From Chrysopilus asiliformis (Eukaryota; Arthropoda; Insecta; Diptera; Rhagionidae): 64,000 nucleotides of DNA. A model generated the notes under the pieces. That model was not told the origin of the DNA and made no database searches. It saw nothing but the letters and a program-made list of their open reading frames with translations. The stretch spans positions 2,513,828 to 2,577,827 of the forward strand of contig OZ035963.1 of the NCBI GenBank assembly GCA_964034945.1. Direction: 5' to 3'. How positions within the stretch are numbered: the stretch's first letter is position 1; every line of letters begins with the position of its first letter. Positions 35,047 through 46,921 of the stretch are shown here, piece after piece. The position numbers were made by a program, and so were the translations under genes.

Positions 35047-35278
35047 GGCACCAATCATGTATTCCGACGCGTCTCTGTCTTTCGACTTCGACGCAGCTTT
35101 TAACTCTTGACTTCGCCATATCTGCAGCTTGAAATTTCGTGGAATCGTCACTATGAATCGAAACATGATTCTGACTGTCACTCCAGGAAATTTGAAGCTG
35201 CTGATATGACGAAGTCAAGAGTTAAAAGCTGCGTCGAAGTCGAAAGACAGAGATGCGTCGGAATACATGATTGGTGCC
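35047..35278. mobile_element. Foldback MITE, nearly complete 232-bp palindrome
   Basis: The arms of about 95 bp read inward GGCACCAATCATGTATTCCG from both ends with only a handful of differences. The pairing continues imperfectly toward the centre. CAG stands outside both ends (35044-35046 and 35279-35281) and may be a 3-bp target duplication. It lies only a few bases past the end of family A copy A2. The open frames on both strands are a consequence of the palindrome. Confidence 0.85.
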
Positions 35279-35429
35279 CAGATTTTGTAAAAAAATGATA
35301 TTTTTTTATGAGCTAATATATCATTTGTCGGGTTATAGTGGAAATTGCTCAGGAACGTAGATTTTGTATAAGAAAGTCATGTGGGGTTCACATCAGATAT
35401 TTTTTATTCGAAATATTTGAATTAATTAA

Positions 35430-35669
35430 CACTAGATTGCCCAAGCAAATCATTTTGACTGCTTTTTAATTTCAATCAGAAAAACAATTATGTATATAAT
35501 GACACAATTTGTTAGAATTTTTTGACTTCTTGTACAACATATAAATGCGTTTATTAATAATTGTAGTTACCTCCACCCTCCTTCATTTCCGGTATATATA
35601 TATATGTGTTATACCTATATTTCCAAAAGCAGTCATTTTGACTGCTTGACTTCCTTGGACAATCTAGTG
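35430..35669. mobile_element. piggyBac-like MITE with TTAA duplication
   Basis: The inverted ends CACTAGATTGCCCAAG and CTTGGACAATCTAGTG are bounded by TTAA on both sides (35426-35429 and 35670-35673). An AAGCAGTCA-type segment occurs inside in both orientations. TTAA specificity and a CNCTAG tip fit piggyBac-like elements. It is 240 bp long and non-coding. Confidence 0.8.
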
Positions 35670-35673
35670 TTAA

Positions 35674-37309
35674 TAAACATAAGCGTTTGGTGCAAATCAC
35701 ATCCCCAAATTCAGTAAAAAATAGCGAATTAAAATTGTTTTACGAAACTTACTTTGAAAATGCTTGAATATACAATAGTATTATATAGTAGTTTCAAAAA
35801 AGTACTTTGTACGTCGAACATGGGTATTGAAAATCAAAATAGAAGCACTATACTCTCCAAGCATTTTGAAAAACTACCAGAAAAGCACTTTTAAACCACT
35901 TTTTTCCTGCAGGGAATCTTTGATCTTCAACCGTTACAAGTATATATAGACATCACTGCATCCACTAAATTGAATATACATTAACCTTCGATATTTTTTT
36001 TTATTTCTTTCAAAATTTAACCATTATTCAATACACATTTTCCAGAATACGGAGGTAATAAAAACTGGTACTGTGTTCACGCTGCCGGATGGATATCTGG
36101 GCAGAGAATGCTTTTCGTTGCAATGTTCAATAAAACTCCTCTTATAGATTTATGACGGAATAAAATTCAATCCGAAACTGTGTACGAACATAAAATCACG
36201 TTTTTCAAATGAGAAAAGTTTGAGTTATGCTCAAAGTTTAACAATAAAATGAGAGCAAAAAAAAGCCCCAAGAAAAACAAATTCAATAATAGAATTGAAA
36301 ATACACCTTCGATACGTGTATAATGTAATATCGCATAACGACTGACTATCGATGGCAACACGAAATGAATTGTTGCCAGATATACCTACCTAGTCGGAAT
36401 TTTATATAATGTCTGAGGATGCAGTACATCCTTGTGTCGATCATGTGAAGTTTCGGAATTGAATTGAGTATCGCAATATATATATATATATATGCTAGTG
36501 TGGTATAGGATAACAAATTCAATGGGTCTGGAAATGGGATTTGTCATGGGTTTGTTTCCTGTGGTGTTTGCAATTTTCCCGATTGAATATCAAAGTACCT
36601 TGCATCGATTTATCGTATAAATTGTGCATGGAAGGTCGTTGGACCGATGCGATGGTAAAACTACTATTGGCTTCCATGCGAGTGGAACAAACAAGTAAAC
36701 TAGGATGGAATACGTTTTGACTACAATTGGCTTGCATTCGTTTAGTTGAACTCAAGTCAAAATAGGTCAAAATAACTTCTCACCGTATCGCAAGTATTGC
36801 AAGGATGATACGTATATGAAGTCGTGCTTAACAGTCGTTTACATTTCTAGTCAAATTGTTTTAGACTTATGACCAACTCAGTCGAATCGAGTAAAGTTTT
36901 TCCGCTTTTTGTTTTGGTTTTGAAACGCTTTTATGCAAATGAGTACAGTCGTGTAAACGAGCTGCAAATTTCTAAAGAAATTTTGAAAGCAATTTATAAC
37001 TTTAGCAATTGCTTGAAGGGAATCAGATTTCATTTATTGGAATAGTTAAATTTGATTTAGGCCATTTAAATTGAAAATCCGAAAAATCATACATTTTCAA
37101 TTATATTATGACATCCATAAATCATGATTACAACAAATATGATTTATTGAGGTTAATTATAGCTGATTGGAATTTTATTAAGGAAATTTCCGCCATAAAA
37201 AATAGGGGACATACATATATCGTGCTTATCATGGCGACAAACAAAAAAAAATACTAGTTTCATATCGGGAGACCACATACGAGGCCTGATATTCAGATTT
37301 GCGTTCCGT
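35674..37309. other. AT-rich stretch; short (TA)n at 36473-36493
   Basis: Apart from the dinucleotide run, no repeat or supported gene was seen. The open frames at 36167-36361 and 36519-36770 (minus) have no recognisable domain or splice context. Confidence 0.45.
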
Positions 37310-37313
37310 AAAT

Positions 37314-37560
37314 GAGGCGTTAAAAGCTAGAGTGGACCAACCCACATGTCGAAATCGTGAATTTTTTTGTGTTTGAATACCTATTGCGAGTGAGTTTCTA
37401 GATAAAAATGTTTGGATGCACAAAAGAACATTTCAACATTGAGTAATAAAGTCCACACAAATTTTTTTTTCCAAAAATTTACAGTAAATAATAGTACAAA
37501 AGTGAAAAAGCTTCAAAAACTCGATTATGTGGGTTGGTCCACTCTAGCTTTTAACGCCTC
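37314..37560. mobile_element. MITE with AAAT duplication
   Basis: The ends are inverted repeats beginning GAGGCGTTAAAAGCTAGAGT and continuing through 'ggaccaaccca', about 33 bp with little or no mismatch. AAAT flanks each end (37310-37313 and 37561-37564). It is 247 bp long and non-coding. Family not recognised. The long, nearly perfect arms suggest recent activity. Confidence 0.85.
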
Positions 37561-37564
37561 AAAT

Positions 37565-38423
37565 ATGGGAGTACATTGTAATGAAATTTCGTGAAAGGCC
37601 TTGTCCCCTAGGGTTTGTCGCAAAGTCCGATAGTAATATTTATTTCGAGAGAAGCTACCAAGAGGCATTTTTTTGTTTGGTCATGCAAGTAATACAGCAA
37701 AAAGACGCTTTCACTTTGACATTGATCCGGCAGGAAAGATTAAAATCATTTGCCTTGATATCAATACAAAGAAATCCAATGTCACTGCACACGAAAAAAA
37801 AAATGAAATGTACACACATAAATATATATCAGGAAAATGGCGAGGTCCTGAAATAGAAATCGTCTTTTTGTAAAAATTTTCTTCAGCTAAACGACATCCA
37901 CTCGTGCGAAAGTCGTTTTTCATTCTCTCACACAAATAAAGAATACAACAATTGAAATTAAAATAAGTTTCCCTTTTATTGAAAAAATCGATTCGCGAAG
38001 GAATTGAAAAATATGGTCGGATACCAGGCAAACTTGGAATTATTCCCATAAACCTTGTATTTACAAAATGAACATAATTATGTAAAACACACGTAAGATT
38101 TACCATAAAATTATTATCTGCTTACTTAAAGGCTTATTAAAATTCAATCCATAAGCATTAGTGGTTGCCGCCATCAACAAAACTTTACACCGTACCGCAA
38201 GAAAAATAGAAAAAGGAACGAAAAAAGACTTTATTATGAGTACCCTTATATTTATATATGGGGGTGGTGGAGCAACAAGTAACTGAAAGGATGGGAATTG
38301 ATTACAAACTGTTGCTTCAACGTACACGCGAAAATTTGCATATGGATAGCTTTAAGCAATCAAACTTAAATATGCTAAGAAACTTTGCCTTAATTTCGTT
38401 GGTCATGGTTACAATTTAAGACA
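37565..38423. other. No gene supported
   Basis: Overlapping open frames on opposite strands (37581-37873 plus, 37711-38106 minus, 38100-38327 minus) show no recognisable domain. I treat them as chance. Confidence 0.4.
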
Positions 38424-38759
38424 TTTTTATACCCGTATGGTGAAACCAAAGGGTATAACTTTGCCTTACCGTTTGTAACGCCAAGATCCCATCATCGCAC
38501 ACAAAAATGAATTACACCAGTGTGTTTAGAATGATAAAAATAATTAATTTTTGCATGTCCGTTTGTCCGTCTGTCCGTCTGTCCGTCCGTCTGTCCGTCT
38601 GTCCGTCCGTCTGTCCGTCTGTCCGTCTGTCCGTCTGTCCGTCTGTCCGTCTGTCCGTCTGTCCGTCTGTCCGTCTGTCCGTCTGTCCGTCTGTCCATCT
38701 GTCCATCTGTCCGTCTGTCCGTCTGTCTGTCTGTCCGTCTGTCCGTCTGTCCGTCTGTG

Positions 38760-38806
<47 letters not shown>

Positions 38807-39189
38807 CTGTCCGTCTGTGGCGCGGATTGCGGGCGCACGGATTGAGCTAGAGACTTGAAATTTTACGCAGATTCGTTTTTCGTAAAATGCGAGGCTAAGT
38901 TCGTTCATGGGCAAAAATGGACCATTAGGGGGGGTACCCCCCATACGAACGAAAACGTTTTTTGCGAATATCTCAAAAACGGTGCATCTTATCAAAAAAG
39001 TCCAAGAACAAAAGTTACATAAAACTCGCATACATCAAAATCCGATTGGAATAAATTTTAAAAAATCTTATTGGAAAGTTTGACTTCAAAGTGGATTTTT
39101 GATACAACTGTTCCAATTTGGATACGAATATCACCATACGGGTCTCCAATGATTGCCAGATTGGCAATTATAGCTTTTGTTATGTTTTA
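38424..39189 (+). mobile_element. Family A (DINE-like) element, copy A3, with expanded microsatellite core
   Basis: Subterminal inverted repeats lie at 38431-38443 and 39131-39143, and the 3' hairpin ATTGCCA-gat-TGGCAAT at 39152-39168. It differs from the other copies mainly in its 262-bp tetranucleotide core. A 12-14-base segment near 39015 ('atttaggatatgattct' in A2 and A4) is missing. The very long repetitive open frames on both strands come from the microsatellite having a period that is not stopped in any frame. Confidence 0.88.
38557..38818 (+). repeat. (GTCC/GTCT)n microsatellite, 262 bp
   Basis: About 65 tetranucleotide units, mostly alternating GTCC and GTCT, so much of the array has an 8-bp higher-order period. 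Rare variants are GTTT, ATCT and GTGT. It forms the core of family A copy A3; the same site in other copies has about 5-20 units. Confidence 0.95.
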
Positions 39190-39412
39190 AATAAGGATTT
39201 ATGAAATCCCTTAGTTATGGAGTTCTGCCGGACCGATTTTAATGATTTTTTCTGTTGTAATCTTGTTAAAAAAAACTGTGCTAACTGGCTTAATGGAATG
39301 TTCTGATTCCAGTTAACAGACTGTCTTACGATTGTCCACTATCTAGATTATTGGGTCTTTGATCTATATTTATAAAAACGTTTGTCATGACTTATTGACT
39401 GACTAAGTGCGA

Positions 39413-39537
39413 ACGTACACGCTTCTTCTCGTCGCGGCGACTTTTATTCCTCAAAATGCCTTTCCGACGTACACGCTTCTTCACTTTTTAGTAGGAAAAA
39501 CTTGTGTACAACAAGCGATCGCTCATGTGTGTATAAC
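39413..39537 (+). mobile_element. Family D fragment, copy D3
   Basis: It opens CTAAGTGCGAACGTACACG and follows the left part of D1 up to 'agcgatcgctcatgtgtg', where similarity stops. Only the left end remains. Confidence 0.75.
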
Positions 39538-42500
39538 ATGAAGATGAATTTAATTCATTTAACTAGTTGTCAAATGCGATGTCGCCTTTAATGCGATGCT
39601 ACGGACATTAAAACAAAATATCTTAATTTCTGTGGATTAATTTTTTATTTATTTGAATGGCACCGCAAGGTTGGAGCGATATACAGAAGAACTTTGTATT
39701 ATCAAAATAAATCATGGTTAAGTTCAAAGAGATTCCTTTCGGCAGTTTTACTGAATGCAAAACAAAACTGTCAAGTATTTTGTTAAAGGGAATGACTTTG
39801 ATAGACTTTTCCGGGAAATTAGTTTGAATTGGTATACCTACTGTATCTAAATAATCGTACTTGTATTAAATATACATAGTGAAACACAAACATTAAGCAC
39901 AAATAATCTTTTAACGAATGTGTTGACACCGTTGAGGTATCTTTGTAGCACCTGTTCGCTCCTACCAACCTGTTAATTTCTAATTTGATTATATACTGCT
40001 TCACAATTGCACGTACCGCCGCGCCGTGCCGTACACTACACTGGTGTGATAGCATTTCAGATATGATGAGTATCCGCACAAGGTGAAAAAGTAGAAGGCG
40101 AATGAACTTATTTCACCGTCAGGAATACCACCTTCTTTAGTATTTTGTGGGAATCGAGTGGGAATGCCAAAAGCTTTCTTCGACTCGAAAAGGTTTACGT
40201 TGGAATGTTTAAAAGGCCAAAGGGTAAAATCTTCTAACTAACAGCGCATAGGAGTGGCGGTGAAATGTAACTTTTCGAAAGGATTTAACAATCATCTAGA
40301 AATGTTTGTGGTAGTAAGAGACTTTGTATCGAGTTTGAACAACTAGAGTGTATTTGCTGTAAGTATGAAATGATGGTGACCTGCCAGAGGTGTTAAAAAT
40401 TTTTGTGTACACCAGGTCATGGTTAAACAAAGTTGAATAGTCCCTTTGATCGATAAATTCGATAAACAACGCCAATTGCACAGGTAAACAAACAAATATT
40501 GACTTCATATTTTGCGTAGTTTCATTCGTTTTGTCATCAATATGCGCCACACGTATAAAGGATATTATAACTTCAACATACATTAAAAATTTCAATATTT
40601 TCTCCTATATCGTTCTTATTTAGGATTCCGAATTGAGAAAAGATGAAGAGCACTGATATCGTATTTCATAAACCCTTAACAAAAATACTTGTGCATAAAA
40701 AAAAGAGTTTAAAAATGAAATAAACAAATACAATGTCGATATCCCTTTATAGTCTACGTCAGGACTGAAATAGCGATCATAGTTGGATTGAACACTTTAT
40801 GCAGTCTTTGACGTATTCCGTCTATCATTTCTGAATAATATTTTCCGAGATGGTCGAAAGAAATTTTTTAGCTTCGGCTTTTTTTTACAATTTCTATGCA
40901 ATGTGAATAGGATTGAAGGTTAAAAGACTTTTCCGATCACAGAGAAGTCACGAATTTGCCTTTAACAGATTTCGGTATCGAAAAGGACAGTATTCGATTT
41001 GAAGCGCTTTGATGCTATTCTATCTGATGCTATTCGTTTTGATACATTCATGACAAGCTTTTCTAACGGAAAACAATAAAAATCATAAAAAAAACTGCTA
41101 GAGACTGCTGGAAAAACGGTGCTGGTTTCGTTTAAAAGCGGTTGAAAACTTTTCCGTTTCGATGCTCCACACAACAAATTCGAAATCGGGCTTCGACGAA
41201 ACGAAATGAATTCCTTTTCAACATATCCGTGACAAGTGGGTGTTCGGTTCTCCTTCCATAAAGACGTCATCGTCCCACACTACTCGTTGGTTGAAAATCA
41301 TGCATAGCGAGTTGAGGTAGACCGGTCTCCAGGCGAACGACAAAAATGTTTAAGTATAGTTTGATGATCTTCAAATCAGACGATGGAAAATATTTTCTGG
41401 ATCAACAACTCGGGGGACATAGTATTGGGACTAGATTTCGGTGGGTGAAAAGATGTCGATTTGGTTTACTTTCCGCAATATTCATACAATTGCATACCAT
41501 TCCATGTTTTTCATTTTTTTTTATTACAGTCGTCTCGAAGATACTACCAAGTGTTTGATGAAGCATTGAAATCGTGTCTCCGTCGAAGCAAACTCCATAA
41601 TGCTTTAACAAAAATAGAGCACCAAACTTGATGTCATGTCTTTGGATTTTACCACAATCAAAGTTATTTCTATCTAGGAGTATTCTAACCATCTATAGAT
41701 CTCTACAACGTATTCAGAGTTACTGAATAATCCATCCATCTATCCGTCTATCTAAATCGCATCTATTGGAACCCTTAGAACCCTTTACGATTATTCGTAA
41801 TCGCAGTAAAAGATTCCAGATTTGTCTCGTAGAAAAGTCTTTGGCCAAATGAAATCGGAAAAAGGAGAGAAAATTCACTTTCCTCGGGCAATGATTATGT
41901 TTGCTAGCCAGAAAGATTAAGTTGAAACATATCTATAGATCGCATAGAAAGGTATATAAATTTATCTTAGTGTAAAGTGTTAGAAGTACTTTAATTGTGA
42001 ATTAAAATTATTTATTCTGATGACGATCTTGTTTTGTTGATATTGCTTCTTCGACTCTTTTTTTAAAAATTGTATGTTAAACCATCAGTTGGGCTGTTTG
42101 CCTATAGAATTATACATATCTATAGTATCTGGCTATTGTAAGTTGATGTAATAAATGCTACTGGTAAACCCGATAAAGTTTTTAAGGGTTGAGATTAATT
42201 TCAAACTTGTTTATTGGGCTTTCACGCTTTGGTAACTTTATTAAAATGGTATTCGTAAAGTCCTTTTATTAAATTTTCCTAGAAAATAAATTATGGTATT
42301 CCAAACATGGTTCAGTTTAACAATTGTTACCGTGAATTTAGTGGTATCGGTTGCAAGACTAAAACTTTGTAAGAAAATGTGGTCCGAAATTGTAGAAATA
42401 AGAAAAGGATTAAATTTTACAGAAAGCTTCGTTTGCTTGAACTTTAAACTTGCATTAAATGAAGGACATTAAATTAATTTATGGCGAATTCGAATCACAG

Positions 42501-42844
42501 ATTTAGAAAATGGTCTACTCTAAGAGTGCCTACTTTATTCAATACAATTTTGTTAGAAAAAATCTGTCAAAATTTTCTATTTGATTTAAAATCTAGATCA
42601 AGCAATTTTCGAACGACAAAGAACGGGCCATTCGAATGCACCATTATTTCTTTTCTTTTAACTCTAGTTGTTTGTTTTCCTATATTTAAAATATATTTTA
42701 CAAAAGTGATATTTATCAAAGTTTGTTTGTCACAATTGCAAAAATGGACACATGACAAAATGGTGTTCAGCAAATAAACGATTTTGTGATAATTTAAAGC
42801 CAATAGGTTTACCGGGCCTCCACAACATCCCTAAGAGGGCGTTT
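39538..42844. other. 3.3 kb without a supported gene or repeat
   Basis: Several reverse-strand open frames of 85-102 codons (39819-40079, 40296-40595, 40962-41270 and 41402-41692) were examined. None shows a known domain, and they are not joined by in-phase splice sites. No inverted-repeat elements were seen. Confidence 0.4.
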
Positions 42845-42848
42845 TTAA

Positions 42849-43053
42849 CACGTTGACTGCCAGACCAATTTTGCAAAAATGTAAGGGAGATGCCAATACA
42901 TGTAGACGTATGTAGAATGTACGTATGTATAAATGTATGTATGTATGCATGTAGATTGTAGACCCAGCTATCGAAAATGATAGCCTTGGCCGCTCATGAA
43001 TTAGTGCCAATTTTCACTGGCTATCAAAAATGATAGCCATGGCAGTCAATGTG
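42849..43053. mobile_element. piggyBac-like MITE with TTAA duplication and GATAGCC palindromes
   Basis: The ends CACGTTGACTGCCA and TGGCAGTCAATGTG (one mismatch) are bounded by TTAA (42845-42848 and 43054-43057). The interior has a short GTAT-type microsatellite and two hairpins of the form GCTATC-n-AAAATGATAGCC. TTAA duplication fits piggyBac. 205 bp, non-coding. Confidence 0.78.
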
Positions 43054-43057
43054 TTAA

Positions 43058-43442
43058 AAGATTCCACACTGTTGTGTAATGGACTAAATGGAATATACTC
43101 CACATCTTCATGACGCACGCAGAATTGGCGTGAAGGAGATTTTTTGTCAATGCCAAACGGATTTGCATGGCAGAGGAGAAATAATGGTCCGATTGATATG
43201 CAAAAGTTATGTAAAATCCTGTTTCCGTTTTTTTTTGTTTTTCAAAAATATACACCGGTTTAAAAAAAACGGGAAAACTTTCCTGTTTCTGTGGAGTGAA
43301 AATGGGTACTGCAAATTATTTTGTTTCTATCTGCACGAACCTTTGTGCAAAAAAATACCTATTACCGGTTTCTCGTGAAGAAGGAAAATAATCTTCATGT
43401 GTGTAGAAGTTTTTATGGGATATTGTCTTTTTAGTACACCAT
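43058..43442. other. Short spacer, no gene supported
   Basis: The open frames here extend from or into family D and are not supported. Confidence 0.4.
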
Positions 43443-43967
43443 CTAAGTATGGGCGTACACGGAGCAACTTTCGGTCATCAGCATGCCGCAACTTCACTAA
43501 ATTGTGGGAAAGAAACGAGTGCGGCAAGAGGGGAAAAGTCGCCACTCGAAAAGTGTTCTTCACTTCATCTTTTACGCACACAAACGAAGTCGCTCGTGTA
43601 GCACGTCAGCATGCATGTGTGCGTAATTTCATTGAGTCAGTCGGTGCTTTGGGTAAACATATCCCAAATAAACAAAAATTGAATGCAAATAAGTGAAATC
43701 CCAATTGTAGGTAGTTTTATTTTTCAGGTAGGTAGGTAAATAACAAAATAACCAGTCCTTATTCTTCGATTGTTGGCAGTTTCTATTGTGGCAATTGATG
43801 TTGCCTCGGTGCTAGCTAGAAAGGGAATGAGCTGGAAATACAACACATATATGAGAACCACGCACACATGAGCGATCGCTTGTTGTAAACAAGTTTTTCC
43901 TACTAAAATGTCAAGAAAGCGTGGGAAAGTTGCCGCGACGAGATGAACCGTGTGCGTTCGCACTAAG
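43443..43967 (-). mobile_element. Family D non-autonomous transposon, copy D2
   Basis: Reverse of D1: starts CTAAGTATGGGCGTACACGG, ends CCGTGTGCGTTCGCACTAAG. The two ends are imperfect inverted repeats of about 20 bp. Long segments are shared with D1 ('ccagtccttattcttc', 'gcacgtcagcatgcatgtgt'). No exact target duplication could be assigned: GTACACCAT at the left and GTAAACATT at the right only resemble each other. Open frames are repeat-derived. Confidence 0.82.
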
Positions 43968-46639
43968 GTAAACATTTAAAATATTTTCCAGAGACGGAAT
44001 TATTTCGTATTTTGGATGTATATGATATATAGACGACGTACATTGTATTCAATTTAAGATTTCGATTACAACATTTCCGAGCATATCATCATTTACAGAT
44101 GAAATAGGGAAATGAAGAAAGTGAATAGGTAGAATTTTCCCTTTTCCGGAGATTTTACGTGTCTTGAAATTCCAATGGGCTGACATTTCTAAAATCATTT
44201 CATGTGAGGCATTGTAACTGAATTTCACCTCGAATATTGGGTGTAGTTGTTAGTTTATTGCTGTTCACGATTTTAATGAAAATCAATAAGTTTAGTTGCG
44301 AAAAATTTTACTGATTTCAAAGATAGCTTTCAAAGAAATACTTTACATATTTTCAACACGAAAAACTAATAATAGTCGTTTCGTGATTTATGAAAAAGAA
44401 AAATTAAATCGATATAAAAAATTTAAAGATAATGTGGTTCATGATTTTTCTTATAAATTTTTTATAAATTCCTAAAAGATATTTTCCATGCAAATAGTCA
44501 ACATTTTTTTGATCAATTCTTTATATTTGAAATAAGTATTGCTATTACAGAAAACCTTTTCATAAATAATAAAACGCTACCAATGATTGTTAAAAATCAT
44601 TTCTATGAAGGATCCATTATTCAAATTAGTTTGAAACGATCAAGTAGATACAGTTTTTGCCTCGTCAAATAGAGATTCAACAAAAAACAAAAATCGGATG
44701 ATTTTTTTATTTAGAAGTTTATATGCCTTATGCTTTACACAAGGAGAAACAAAAGAGAATGGGACGCTTTTAAAACATTTCCTCCTATTTCAAGAAATAT
44801 GCTGAAGTATGCTTTTAGGCAAAATATGCTGTTTAACTGTTTCATATGTTACGCCCGTATGTGTACATGAAACCACTTTGCGAAAATATTTTTAAGCTGT
44901 CTAATATTATTTTGATGGATTACCACTAAGCATTTTCCCAGGCAACAAAAGTCAAAAATGAATTATCTACTTATATTTGAGATATATTCCTAGAAATTAC
45001 GGTAAAACGGAAAAAATTCCCTTTTAACCTAATGCCATGCCATATAATGTCAGAGTATCTTTTCAATAATTCTTTATTTTCAGTCTTCTTACAAAAAAAA
45101 GGGATATAATGTCAGTGTATATAATGTGAGTGATCTCCCCAATTCCATATCACAATATAATAAATGAGTACGCATTCATCAAATATCATTTGCCCTTTAC
45201 TATATGTTGAGAAAAATTTAGTTTTAGACTTTATTGCGTATACGCTCTTATTCCATTTCTGAGAAATTACTTAAACTTTTAGAACTTTACATAAAAGTGT
45301 ATGCGTCTTACTTTATTCATTTAGGAATTCACTGGTTGATGGTCCTGTGTTATCAGAACATGCATCTTTATTGCCGACATGGGCTAACAGATTACTTTTG
45401 CTTTTTGTTTTATACTCCAATATTATTTTGTTTGTTCAGTTGATCCACAGCTGGATGAATCAACTCCATTGTGCCACAGAATCCTTTTGATTCCTTCATT
45501 TTCCCACAGAAGCGAAAGGCTTACGATTTGCAGCAAGAAGTTACACGCCGGACACATTCTACAATATTAACTCCCAGGACTTTTGTTCCGTACTTCCCCC
45601 CTTTCTGTTGACTTTTATATACCCATCATTATACTCAATACTCGTATATTTTATCCACATTCAATTCCCTGAATAGAGAAATATATCCACATTGTATAAT
45701 ATAAAATTTAGGTTAATGATTTGGTTTTACGACAGTCTCGTTATACACATGACCACACGCACCGTGTTTCTGAAATGTTGGAAGCATCAAAATGTAAGTC
45801 CGGATGGAAATGGATCCTAGTTGGTCATGTTTCAAGGAAAAGATAATAACATGAAAAAGGAAAAAAAAAATGAGTAAACAAATTTATTCTTCTTAAAGAA
45901 TATGATTCCACGTACTTTATCAATCGCAAAATTTCTTTATCCTCAACGTGTAAGAGTTGCGCAGGCGTATATATTGAAAAGCTAAATTCAAAATACATAA
46001 AAGCTTGTAAATTATAAATACATACACATAAAAATCCCCAACAGGTAAAATACGAAGCTATATCATCTTGAATAGAATCAAGGATCAACAAAATGTTTTC
46101 GATGTTCGCTTCAACTTTTAAAAATATCAACAGAGAAAAAATATGAAAAGTCTCGAATTCATTGAAAAATAATTTTCTTATATGATACATACAGATACAT
46201 ATACTACTGATAAATATGGCATTTTGTAACGTTTGAGTGAACTTAATATATTTTTTACGGTATGATAGCAGGTATTACTAGGCAATTGCATCAAAAACAT
46301 ACTCTTTAGGTTGAATGAAATAATCGTATTTTATGGAAAAGTTTTTAATTATAAATTATTTTTCAACTATGATTCAGCACATCGTTGAGTAGGGGTTTTT
46401 TAATAGAAAAGTTTAATTAATTCAATTTGTAGCAAAAAAATGGTTATAATTGAAGCGAAATCATAGCTACACCCACATGAAATGAAATATTTCTCAAGTT
46501 TTTCAGAAAAAAAGTGTTTCATGCAGGTCTAAAGGAATTTCCATATGCCAGCAATAACATTTGAATGTCATACAAAATTCTACGGGTATTTAAATATTGT
46601 TCAGTCACACTTTTAACTCAATAATATTCTTTAGTTGTA
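43968..46639. other. AT-rich stretch, nothing recognised
   Basis: Open frames at 45234-45443 (plus) and 45825-46190 (minus) have AT-driven hydrophobic content and no family resemblance. Possible splice acceptors near 45440-45510 could not be joined into a coding frame. Confidence 0.45.
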
Positions 46640-46919
46640 CACTCAGAAAAATGGAAGCTAACTCGACGACCTACATACGGCTTAATTGGCCTCGGGCAGG
46701 CGCGCGTTCGCCTGCATGAGGGAAAGTAAAACTTGTGTTGACCTGTGACCGGAGAAATTCTGAAATTAAGCCGCAGGTGAAGTAGGGCCTTGGGAGCTGC
46801 ACGAGTTGACCTTAGATAGGCATTTCGAGGATGTAATGTCATGTAATGGAAACCTCTGTCGGCCAGCTAGCGGTCAGAGTTAACCTGACAAAAAGTTGAC
46901 CTGGACATTTTGCTGAGTG
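46640..46919 (-). mobile_element. Family F MITE, copy F3
   Basis: The ends CACTCAGAAAAATG and CATTTTGCTGAGTG are flanked by TA (46638-46639 and 46920-46921). The interior is nearly the same as F2, including 'ggccagctagcggtcagagt'. The short reverse open frame is incidental. Confidence 0.9.
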
Positions 46920-46921
46920 TA

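Noticed and set aside
37581..38106. Possible pseudogene from overlapping plus- and minus-strand frames
   Set aside because: Neither strand gives a recognisable protein even when a frameshift is allowed.
38492..39031. Long open frames on both strands with repeated RTDGQTDR- or PSVRLSVC-like residues
   Set aside because: They are translations of the tetranucleotide array in family A copy A3. A stop-free tetranucleotide repeat is open in several frames at once and says nothing about coding.
41402..41692. 96-codon reverse frame with mixed, protein-like composition
   Set aside because: No family resemblance, no promoter or splice context. Kept as chance unless transcript evidence appears.
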